A stretch of DNA of 11,823 nt from the NCBI GenBank assembly GCA_900319885.1, contig ONQH01000014.1, positions 1 through 11,823 of the forward strand, given 5' to 3'. The translations under genes and the position numbers were made by a program. Source of the DNA: Candidatus Avelusimicrobium ruminicola. Its GTDB lineage: Bacteria; Elusimicrobiota; Elusimicrobia; Elusimicrobiales; Elusimicrobiaceae. Below the pieces are notes generated by a model. That model was not told the DNA's origin and made no database searches. It was given only the letters and a program-made list of their open reading frames with translations. Positions 1 through 6,030 of this stretch are shown piece by piece; the stretch's first letter is position 1; every line of letters begins with the position of its first letter.

Positions 1-187
1 TCAAATTGGTGCCGCGCAAGGTAGAACCTACACTGGTAACATGCGCTACAATGGGTTTGGCCTGGGGCAAATCCGTACGCAAAAACGTAATCCCGTTTTG
101 CGCGGGGTAGAAGGTCATTGTCGTAAGCACGCCCGTGTGTAAACCGGGGCCATGTACTACGGCAGGTTGTTTAAGGGTTTTTCGCAT
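1..187 (-). CDS. lpxC: UDP-3-O-acyl-N-acetylglucosamine deacetylase LpxC, N-terminal fragment
   Basis: Only the first 62 codons are inside the window; the gene runs off the left edge. LpxC is the cytoplasmic zinc amidase that removes the acetyl group from UDP-3-O-acyl-GlcNAc, the committed step of lipid A synthesis. The translated start shows the family signature: a KTLK segment, then HGPGLHTG (the GxGLHTG motif), a FYPA..GI.F.R.DL segment, and T.RGT close to the edge. The zinc-binding HxxxD part lies beyond the window, so activity cannot be judged, nor whether this is a fusion with FabZ as in Bacteroidetes and some other phyla. The ATG lies 3 bases after the lpxD stop, and an AGGA Shine-Dalgarno sits 9 bases upstream within the end of lpxD, so translation is likely coupled. 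The short length rests on the window edge, not on a truncation. Confidence 0.87.
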   Translation of the reverse strand, partial: MRKTLKQPAVVHGPGLHTGVLTTMTFYPAQNGITFLRTDLPQAKPIVAHVTSVGSTLRGTNL

Positions 188-190
188 ATA

Positions 191-1267
191 CTAACGTCCT
201 AATAATTTTTTGAGGCGTCCCCAAAATGATAGATTTTGGAACGCTTGTACCTCTTTTTGAAGTTGTTGAAATTGCTTATATATATCCGGCAGTTTGCGTA
301 AAAATACCTCTTGTTTTAACGAGTCACGCTGCGGCATAGCCGGGGTTCCTAAATAGGTTTTTCCCGCCGGGATAGAACTCATCACCCCGGACTGGGCACC
401 CACTTGGACGCGGTCCCCAATTTTCATATGTCCGGCTAAACCTACTTGCCCCGCTAAAATCACTCCGTTTCCAATGTCGGTTGTCCCGGCCACGCCGACT
501 TGGGCACAGCAAATGGAACTCATCCCGATATTTACATTGTGGCCGATTTGTACCAGGTTGTCAATCTTCGTGTTATCGCCTACAGTGGTGCTGGTAATTT
601 TGGCGCGGTCTACACAGGCATTGGATTGAATTTCCACGTCATTGCCAAGGACTACATTGCCGATTTGCGGAATTTTTTGGTGGCGGCCGTCATGGAACAT
701 AAATCCAAAGCCGTCACTGCCGATTTTGGCTCCGGCCTGTAAGATGACATAGTCTTTGAGTACACATTGTTCCCGGATGACTACTTGCGGGTAGATGTAA
801 CAATTTTTGCCGATGGTTACTTCTTTGCCGATATAGCATTGGGGGAAAATAACGGTATTGTCTCCAATGACGGCCCCGTCTTCAATTACGGTATAGGCCC
901 CTACCGATACGTTTTGCCCCAGTTTGGCTTGGGGGCTGATAACCGCTGTGGGGTGGATGCCCGGGGTATGTTTTTGAAATTGAGCGTCAACGTATTTCAT
1001 GAGCAAAACAAAGGCCCACTCGGGATTATCCGCATACAGCAATACGCCTTTGAAAGGGAGCTGGGCTTCTTTAGCCGCCACAGGGACAAATACTGCAGAG
1101 GCGTTTAACTTTTCAAATAGTTCCGGTTTTTCCAACGAAGTCACATAACAAATGCCCCCTTCGTGTGCGTTTTCAAGCGAGCATAAAGCGGTAATTTGTA
1201 AGTCGGTTTGGCCGCTGGCCTGTGTATTCGTGATTTGGGTAATTTGCTCAATAGACAACGGTTTCAT
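191..1267 (-). CDS. lpxD: UDP-3-O-acylglucosamine N-acyltransferase LpxD
   Basis: LpxD transfers an R-3-hydroxyacyl chain from acyl carrier protein to the 2-amino group of UDP-3-O-acyl-glucosamine, the third step of lipid A synthesis, in the cytosol. The 358-residue product has the usual family length and layout: an N-terminal uridine-binding domain (about 1-100), a left-handed beta-helix of hexapeptide repeats (about 104-300; many [IV]Gx[NDG] turns), and a C-terminal helix (about 315-358). Family landmarks are HPTA (105-108), GSDGFGF (183-189) and IDNLVQIGHN, whose His243 matches the catalytic base. A GTG two codons earlier (1273) could also open the frame, but ATG at 1267 has GAGG five bases upstream while the GTG would lie directly on that site, so I chose the ATG. 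It follows skp after a 7-base gap and precedes lpxC by 3 bases. Confidence 0.96.
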   Translation of the reverse strand: MKPLSIEQITQITNTQASGQTDLQITALCSLENAHEGGICYVTSLEKPELFEKLNASAVFVPVAAKEAQLPFKGVLLYADNPEWAFVLLMKYVDAQFQKHTPGIHPTAVISPQAKLGQNVSVGAYTVIEDGAVIGDNTVIFPQCYIGKEVTIGKNCYIYPQVVIREQCVLKDYVILQAGAKIGSDGFGFMFHDGRHQKIPQIGNVVLGNDVEIQSNACVDRAKITSTTVGDNTKIDNLVQIGHNVNIGMSSICCAQVGVAGTTDIGNGVILAGQVGLAGHMKIGDRVQVGAQSGVMSSIPAGKTYLGTPAMPQRDSLKQEVFLRKLPDIYKQFQQLQKEVQAFQNLSFWGRLKKLLGR

Positions 1268-1272
1268 AAGCA

Positions 1273-1276
1273 CCTC
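1273..1276 (-). promoter_or_regulatory. Shine-Dalgarno deciding the lpxD start
   Basis: Minus-strand GAGG overlaps the TGA stop of the upstream skp-like gene and lies five bases before the ATG at 1267. It favours that ATG over the in-frame GTG at 1273 and implies stop-start coupling between the two genes. Confidence 0.6.
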
Positions 1277-2159
1277 ACTTTCCGCGTTTGCGGTATTTCT
1301 TGGCTTTTTTTAAGCGATTTATAAAATCTTTGGTAACATTAACGGGTTTTTCTCCGTAAAGCACTTCGTCTTTGCGTACCACGGCCCCGATGTTACGTTT
1401 TTTAGCAAAGGATTTAATTTCTACGTAAATATCTTTCAAAATTTCCTTTACTTCTTGTTCTTCTAACTTCAAAATTTCTTCGCGGGTTTGGGCCTTGTAG
1501 TTATCAATAAAAAAACTCCGTTCTTCAATCGTGCGTTTGTTGGAAGCAATACGCGCTTTGAGGTCTTCCAACTGGGCGGGCGTATTTAAGGGGCTGGCAT
1601 AAAAAACGTCCGTACCGGCAAAGGTCAGGCGGTTTAATACATTGCCTAATTCTAATTCGTCGGCATTTTCGGCTGGACGGGGGAGCATTTTGTGTGGTTC
1701 TACTACAATGCGTTCATAGAACGGTTTTAGTTGGCGGATTAGCCCGGCTAAACGGCCGTTTTCTTCATGTAAACGGGCAATTAAATCTTTGGCGTTGGCT
1801 ACTTCCTCTTCTTTGGATAGAATTTTTTGACGGATTTGCTCTTTCACCGCTACCGTGCGCGGATGTGCGTTAAAGGCTTCGTCAATATCCACAAAAGCTA
1901 CCGTTAAGCATTTTTTAGGGGCAGCGTCCTGCGCTTCTTCTTCGTCGGGTTCGGGGTCTTCTTGTTCAAGGGCCTGTTTGACTTCCTGTTGGGCCTGAAC
2001 GGGCGGGGGCAGTTGGTCCGGTTTAGTAGCCGGTTCCTGCACTTTGGCCAAAATAGCGGCTACCGCAGCGTTTTCTTCTTCGGTTAGTGTCAATTCCTGG
2101 GCACTTACCCCCGCTGCCAAACTCAAAAAACAAAGAACCGCGAATAATCTTTTTTGCAT
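1275..2159 (-). CDS. Skp/OmpH-family periplasmic chaperone, enlarged
   Basis: Probable periplasmic chaperone of the Skp/OmpH family, which holds unfolded outer membrane proteins on their way to BamA. A signal peptide (1-20, cleavage near VSA|Q) is followed by a Pro/Glu-rich linker (about 42-80), a first core strand LTVAFVDIDEAF (85-96), long charged coiled-coil helices (about 104-145 and 196-255), and the closing segment GAVVRKDEVLYG.KPVNVTKDFINRL, which matches the Skp C-terminal strand and helix. Family members are usually about 160-190 residues; this one is 294, owing to the acidic linker and an extra stretch (about 146-195) at the tip between the two helices. It ends in a lysine/arginine-rich tail. 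Its ATG follows the bamA stop by 7 bases with the GGAG directly after that stop. Position between bamA and lpxD is the classical place of skp and supports the call. Confidence 0.85.
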   Translation of the reverse strand: MQKRLFAVLCFLSLAAGVSAQELTLTEEENAAVAAILAKVQEPATKPDQLPPPVQAQQEVKQALEQEDPEPDEEEAQDAAPKKCLTVAFVDIDEAFNAHPRTVAVKEQIRQKILSKEEEVANAKDLIARLHEENGRLAGLIRQLKPFYERIVVEPHKMLPRPAENADELELGNVLNRLTFAGTDVFYASPLNTPAQLEDLKARIASNKRTIEERSFFIDNYKAQTREEILKLEEQEVKEILKDIYVEIKSFAKKRNIGAVVRKDEVLYGEKPVNVTKDFINRLKKAKKYRKRGK

Positions 2160-2166
2160 AAACTCC

Positions 2167-4539
2167 TTACATCATGTTTGAGATGTTGAAGTAGAAGTGC
2201 GATCTGTCTTCTCCGCTGCGGTGGTTAAGACCGTATCCCCAGTCAATGCGGATCGGCAGCGAAGGCGTTGTTAAACGTAATCCAACCCCTACGCCGGCCT
2301 TAAATTGATTTTCATCCGGGCCCATGGAAAATTCCAAGTCATCAAAGTGATTCCACGAGTTACCTAAATCAAAGAAGAAGGCAAATTGGGCCATGTTGCG
2401 CCGGCCTTCGCGGGCCAGCGGAAAGCGTAATTCCGCGTTCATCACGTAGTAAGTGGTTCCGCCGTATTTGGGGCCGATTTCGCCGGCACGCTCATACCCG
2501 CGGATGGTATCTGCCCCACCCAGGAAGAATTTTTCAAAGGCGGGCACTTCGTCCGTGCGGCCATAAGGGCGTACAGAACCGATCTTGTTGGAAAGTACAA
2601 ATACAATGGGATAGTTCCCGCCGATATTAAGCACCGTGTAATTGAAAATAGAGCGGGCATTTAAGTACCACAAATCCAGGTCTCCGCCTATCGGTCCGCC
2701 GGCTAAGGCTAAGCCTAGGGAGTTACGCCATCCCCGGGTAGGGTCCCACATGTTATCGCGGGTATCAATGGCAAAGTCTGTGCTGATGGTGGAAAGATTG
2801 GTGGTGCCTTTTTCGATACAGTGCGGTCCTTTTTCGCCGGGGGCACATTGGTATTTGTGGTCAATATCGTAAATATCAATATGCTCAAATGAGTAGCCGA
2901 AAGAGAGTTGATAAATATCGTCGTTAAAACGCGGTCCTACTTTCAAGCGGCCCCCGATGCGTTTTTCCGTATAGGCCTGGTTCTCCGTAGAGAAAGAGCG
3001 GTAGCGGCGGGTATTAAAAGCGTCAATGCCCAACGAGGTGGGTTTATCAAAAATCCACGGGGTATACCAACTGACGGTATAGTCTAAAATTTCTTTACCA
3101 AAGAGGGTGCGGATGGACAAACGTTGCGCCCGCCCAAACAGGTTTAAGTGGTTCAGAGACACTTCCCCGTATAAGCCGTCCATGGAACTCATGGCTAAAC
3201 CGGCGGTAAACATACCAGGCCTACCTTCTTGGATGTTAAAGTCCAAGTCCACTTTGTTGGGGTCGGCCGTAGGTTGCAGGCCGATTTGTACGTCGTTAAT
3301 AAAGCCTAAATTCATAATTTTGGTTTGGCTGCGTTTGATTTTGGCATTATCGTACAAATCGCCGGGGTGGATGGTTAGTTCCCGGGTGAATACGTATTTT
3401 TTGGTGTTTTCATAGCCGGAAACATCCACGTGGTCAATGTAAAAAGTATGGCCTTCGGTAATATCAAATTTGATATTTAACAGACCGTTGTGAATATCTT
3501 TTACCGGTACCACTTGTGCTTGTAAATAGCCGCGGTCGGCATATTGTTCCTGAATAGCGGAGATGGTGTCGTCAAAATCTTTTTGGTTATAGCGTTGCCC
3601 GGGGCGGAAATAGATTTGCTTATCTAATTCTTGCTGGGTAAATACGCTATTGCCTTCAAAACTTACCGCGCCAAAGTCTACTTGGGGCCCTTCGCTCAGT
3701 TCGTAGGTGAGGGTGGCCTCCGTTTTAGCGTCATTGTAGGCAACTTTGGGTTGAGAGAGGTTAAATTCACTATACCCTTTGTTTCGTCCGTAGAGCATCA
3801 TTTTCACCCAATCGCGTTGCAAGTTTTGGGGTTTGAACACTTTATGCGGGCGGTTGGATGCCTTCTTGATGATTTTTTGTAGGGGCAGTTCGGTCTCTGC
3901 GCCGTTTGTTTCTAAGTGAAGGGCCCTTACGCGGACGCGTTCTCCCTCGTCAATAATCAATTTTACGTATACTACGCCGAGGTCTTCATTTTTTTCTAAC
4001 TCATAGGCTACTTGCGCATTGACATACCCTTTTTCGGCGTATTTGGCGGTAATGCGTGCCAAGTCGCTTTGCAATTTGGCTTCATTAAAGGGGTCTTTGA
4101 TTTTTAGCGTCATGGCCTGGGTGATGGCCCCTTTGCCCAGGTGCTTGCGTCCTTGGTAGGTAATGCGGTCAAAAATCGGTTTTTCTTTGACCAGATAAGT
4201 AAGCCGGTGACACGTATAGGATGTGCCGGTTTCTTTTTCTTTGCGGGTGCCGGCCAGGGGGGTGATGTCAATTTCTACCGAGTCAAAACTCCCCAAGGCG
4301 GAAATATCTTGCACATCTTCCGTGATGGTCATCCGTTCATACAGTTCGCCTTTTTTAGCATGAGCGGCTTTGGTAACGGTCCGTTTACGGATATTTTTAA
4401 GACCGTCTACCGAAATGTTACAAATCATCCAAGGACCGTTTGGGTCCAGTTCTTCCGCGGCTTCTTCCGCGCGCGCGTACGAAAAAAAAGAAAATAACAA
4501 GCCCAAAACTACAACGGTGGACCGTTTTAATATAATCAT
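2167..4539 (-). CDS. bamA: Outer membrane protein assembly factor BamA (Omp85)
   Basis: BamA is the central pore of the machinery that folds and inserts beta-barrel proteins into the outer membrane. The 790-residue product has a signal peptide (1-24), five POTRA domains (roughly 37-119, 120-199, 200-284, 285-363, 366-437) and a 16-strand type barrel domain (about 440-790). Markers: repeated G-Y/F..A.V patterns at POTRA ends (YAEKGYVNAQV, YADRGYLQAQV), the barrel entry GMFTAGLAMSS, and TIRGYERAG (678-686), equal to the conserved (V/I)RGY/F lid-loop motif. Oddities: the chain ends ...FNISNMM rather than in an aromatic residue, and Cys565/Cys574 sit in one presumed surface loop, with Cys40/Cys110 in POTRA1. 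Start ATG has only a weak GGGG six bases upstream; no alternative Met exists before the signal peptide. It is the first gene of the bamA-skp-lpxD-lpxC cluster. Confidence 0.96.
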   Translation of the reverse strand: MIILKRSTVVVLGLLFSFFSYARAEEAAEELDPNGPWMICNISVDGLKNIRKRTVTKAAHAKKGELYERMTITEDVQDISALGSFDSVEIDITPLAGTRKEKETGTSYTCHRLTYLVKEKPIFDRITYQGRKHLGKGAITQAMTLKIKDPFNEAKLQSDLARITAKYAEKGYVNAQVAYELEKNEDLGVVYVKLIIDEGERVRVRALHLETNGAETELPLQKIIKKASNRPHKVFKPQNLQRDWVKMMLYGRNKGYSEFNLSQPKVAYNDAKTEATLTYELSEGPQVDFGAVSFEGNSVFTQQELDKQIYFRPGQRYNQKDFDDTISAIQEQYADRGYLQAQVVPVKDIHNGLLNIKFDITEGHTFYIDHVDVSGYENTKKYVFTRELTIHPGDLYDNAKIKRSQTKIMNLGFINDVQIGLQPTADPNKVDLDFNIQEGRPGMFTAGLAMSSMDGLYGEVSLNHLNLFGRAQRLSIRTLFGKEILDYTVSWYTPWIFDKPTSLGIDAFNTRRYRSFSTENQAYTEKRIGGRLKVGPRFNDDIYQLSFGYSFEHIDIYDIDHKYQCAPGEKGPHCIEKGTTNLSTISTDFAIDTRDNMWDPTRGWRNSLGLALAGGPIGGDLDLWYLNARSIFNYTVLNIGGNYPIVFVLSNKIGSVRPYGRTDEVPAFEKFFLGGADTIRGYERAGEIGPKYGGTTYYVMNAELRFPLAREGRRNMAQFAFFFDLGNSWNHFDDLEFSMGPDENQFKAGVGVGLRLTTPSLPIRIDWGYGLNHRSGEDRSHFYFNISNMM

Positions 4540-4558
4540 TTCAAACCCCTATTCCATC

Positions 4559-4598
4559 AAAAAAATCAAAAAGCCCGCACTACGCATAGCACGGGCTT
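4559..4598 (-). terminator. Rho-independent terminator after rpmB
   Basis: On the minus strand a 12-pair stem (4571-4598, two G-U pairs, four-base loop TGCG) is followed by a T-rich run broken by a GA. It starts 22 bases after the rpmB stop and ends before bamA, separating the ribosomal gene from the envelope cluster. The opposite strand also carries a short T run, but no plus-strand gene ends here. Confidence 0.85.
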
Positions 4599-4619
4599 AA
4601 TTTTGGTACAAAAAGAGAC

Positions 4620-4814
4620 TTATTTAGCCGGTCTTTTGGCAAGACCGCTTTTAATACAACCCGTGCACACGTAGGCCGTTTGGGTTTTACCGTCCAAAAC
4701 GATTTTCTGTTTTTGCAGGTTGGGTTTAAAACTTCTTTTTGTCCGCAAGTTAGAGTGGCTGTAAGAACCGCCGGAAACGGAGGTTTTGCCACATACTGCA
4801 CATTTATAAGCCAT
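4620..4814 (-). CDS. rpmB: 50S ribosomal protein L28 (zinc-ribbon type)
   Basis: L28 is a small protein of the large ribosomal subunit. The 64-residue product begins MAYKCAVCGK and keeps the family core SHSN.RTKR.FKPNLQK, followed by VCTGCIKSG. Cys5, Cys8, Cys50 and Cys53 form two CxxC pairs, so this is the zinc-binding (C+) form rather than the Cys-free paralogue that some bacteria use under zinc shortage. The ATG is preceded by a strong AAGGAAGG six bases upstream. It stands alone: a promoter covers the end of terC and a terminator follows directly, so it is probably a one-gene unit. No rpmG (L33), a frequent partner, is adjacent. Confidence 0.96.
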   Translation of the reverse strand: MAYKCAVCGKTSVSGGSYSHSNLRTKRSFKPNLQKQKIVLDGKTQTAYVCTGCIKSGLAKRPAK

Positions 4815-4852
4815 AAGTTTCCTTCCTTAGTAATATAAATTCGCTTAGTATT

Positions 4853-4881
4853 ATTCTATAAATTTTATGCGCAAATGTCTA
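4853..4881 (-). promoter_or_regulatory. rpmB: Probable sigma70-type promoter of rpmB
   Basis: Minus-strand TAGACA (4881-4876; five of six matches to TTGACA), a 17-base spacer, and TAGAAT (4858-4853; five of six matches to TATAAT). Transcription would start near 4846, leaving a leader of about 30 bases that holds the strong Shine-Dalgarno of rpmB. The first three bases of the -35 box are the TAG stop codon of terC. Confidence 0.6.
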
Positions 4882-5820
4882 GTCCTGCTGGGCTTTGGGG
4901 GGAAATAGTTTGCCGGCCAGGATGGATAAAGCCAATAGGCCCACAATCGTGGCTAATGAGGCCCAAATCGGGATTTTGACATAATGCGAAAGGAGCATTT
5001 TTACCCCTACAAAAAATAGAATTATGGAAATACCGTACTTCAAATACGGGAATTTGCCTGCCATCCCCGATAATAAGAAATACAGCGAACGCAAGCCGAT
5101 AATGGCAAAGATATTGGAAGAATAGACCAGGAACGTATCTTGCGTAATGGAAAGCACGGCCGGGATGGAGTCTACCGCAAAAATCAGGTCGCTCATTTCA
5201 ATAACCAGTACCGCCGCAAAGAGCGGGGTAGCAAACCATTTAATACCTTCTTTGATAAAGAAGTTTTCCCCGTGATAGTCGGTTTTGAGCGGGATGAATT
5301 TGCGCATAATTTTAAGCGGGAGTGACTGGCTGGGGTCAAAATTGTCATCTTCTTTTTGAAGCAGCATTTTGGCGGCGGTAAAAATTAAGAGCGCGCCAAA
5401 TACATAAATCGTCCATGAGAAAAGGGAAATCAGTTTTACCCCTACAAAAATAAATACAAAACGTAGTGCCACCGCGCCTAAAATTCCCCACAACAAGGCT
5501 TTGGGTTGCAAATCGTGCGGGATGGCAAAATAACTGAAGATGAGAATAAACACAAACATATTATCTATGGATAGTGAATATTCCAATACGTAACCCGTGT
5601 AAAATGCCAGCGCGTGCTGACTGCCTTCAAATAGCCAAATGGCTCCCCCAAAGACTAGGGCCAAGGTTATCCACGCACCCACCATAAAGGCCGCTTCTTT
5701 AATGGAAACGTGCCCATGATGTTTATTGAGTACGGTTAAGTCAATAAACAACGCAATAATAACGGTCACCCAAAAGGCGACCCACAAACCGACAGAAACA
5801 GAAGCAGATACAGGTTCCAT
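4879..5820 (-). CDS. TerC-family integral membrane protein (Alx-like)
   Basis: TerC/Alx-type proteins are multi-pass inner membrane proteins linked to manganese export (Alx) or tellurite resistance and metalation of exported proteins. The 313-residue product has about nine hydrophobic segments (about 9-30, 46-64, 74-100, 110-130, 133-153, 199-222, 231-250, 263-277, 285-303) and a polar cytoplasmic-type loop (154-195) containing EDDNFDP. Family signatures are intact: EYSLSIDNMFVF (80-91) and EMSDLIFAVDSIPAVLSIT (208-226), whose acidic residues (E80, D86, E208, D211, D217) are the likely metal-binding set, then SSNIFAIIGLRSLYF. Length fits the Alx/YgjT type. The start ATG has no Shine-Dalgarno; a perfect TATAAT ends seven bases upstream. 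Substrate is not shown by the sequence; manganese is the best guess from the family. Confidence 0.93.
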   Translation of the reverse strand: MEPVSASVSVGLWVAFWVTVIIALFIDLTVLNKHHGHVSIKEAAFMVGAWITLALVFGGAIWLFEGSQHALAFYTGYVLEYSLSIDNMFVFILIFSYFAIPHDLQPKALLWGILGAVALRFVFIFVGVKLISLFSWTIYVFGALLIFTAAKMLLQKEDDNFDPSQSLPLKIMRKFIPLKTDYHGENFFIKEGIKWFATPLFAAVLVIEMSDLIFAVDSIPAVLSITQDTFLVYSSNIFAIIGLRSLYFLLSGMAGKFPYLKYGISIILFFVGVKMLLSHYVKIPIWASLATIVGLLALSILAGKLFPPKAQQD

Positions 5821-5827
5821 ATTATTT

Positions 5828-5856
5828 ATTATACAACATTGTAAAACCTCTTTTAA
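5828..5856 (-). promoter_or_regulatory. Promoter of terC, start site at or next to the ATG
   Basis: Minus-strand TTAAAA (5856-5851; four of six matches), 17-base spacer, and a perfect TATAAT (5833-5828). The ATG at 5820 lies eight bases after the -10 box, so the expected transcription start coincides with it. That would give a leaderless message and agrees with the lack of a Shine-Dalgarno between the box and the ATG. Confidence 0.6.
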
Positions 5857-5858
5857 TC

Positions 5859-5887
5859 TTGGCAGTGCCCCCGAAAAATGCTAAAAT
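5859..5887 (+). promoter_or_regulatory. Promoter of the tRNA-Thr gene
   Basis: TTGGCA (5859-5864; five of six matches to consensus), a 17-base spacer, and TAAAAT (5882-5887; five of six). The start would fall near 5894, about 15 bases before the mature tRNA. Its -35 box is two bases away from the opposite-strand -35 box of terC. Confidence 0.7.
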
Positions 5888-5908
5888 AATTAAAATTCAT
5901 GATTTTTT

Positions 5909-5981
5909 GCTGAGGTAGCTCAACTGGCAGAGCAACGGTTTTGTAAACCGTAGGTTGTGGGTTCGATTCCCATCCTCAGCT
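5909..5981 (+). tRNA. tRNA-Thr (anticodon UGU)
   Basis: Full cloverleaf by eye: acceptor GCTGAGG pairing with CCTCAGC, D stem GCTC/GAGC with loop AACTGGCA, anticodon stem ACGGT/ACCGT around loop TTTGTAA (anticodon TGT, reading ACA and related Thr codons), five-base variable loop, T stem GTGGG/CCCAT (one G-U pair) with loop TTCGATT. The discriminator base is T and CCA is not encoded. Six Ts (5981-5986) directly follow the acceptor stem and could help end transcription. Confidence 0.97.
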
Positions 5982-5995
5982 TTTTTGTTTGCTCA

Positions 5996-6024
5996 TTTAA
6001 TCCTATCCGTCTTTTTGCTACAAT
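5996..6024 (+). promoter_or_regulatory. Extended -10 promoter of the exported TldD/TldE-like operon
   Basis: TGCTACAAT (6016-6024) is an extended -10 element (TGn plus TACAAT, five of six matches). A -35 at 17 bases (TTTAAT, 5996-6001) is poor, as is common for extended -10 promoters. The ATG at 6031 lies seven bases after the box, at the expected transcription start, and there is no Shine-Dalgarno. Confidence 0.5.
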
Positions 6025-6030
6025 ATGGCT

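Noticed and set aside
500..1108. Long plus-strand open frames opposite lpxD.
   Set aside because: They mirror the periodic hexapeptide-repeat codons of lpxD and have no start signals or protein features of their own.
4141..4497. A 118-codon plus-strand frame opposite the 5' part of bamA.
   Set aside because: Antisense shadow of POTRA-domain coding sequence; no Shine-Dalgarno or family resemblance.
4580..4801. A 73-codon minus-strand frame over rpmB.
   Set aside because: It is an out-of-frame shadow of the unmistakable L28 gene and runs through the terminator hairpin.
5821..5908. A yybP-ykoY (manganese) riboswitch ahead of the TerC-family gene, as is common for Alx-type genes.
   Set aside because: The space before terC is only 88 bases to the tRNA gene, holds two promoters, and the terC -10 box ends seven bases before the ATG, leaving no room for a transcribed aptamer.
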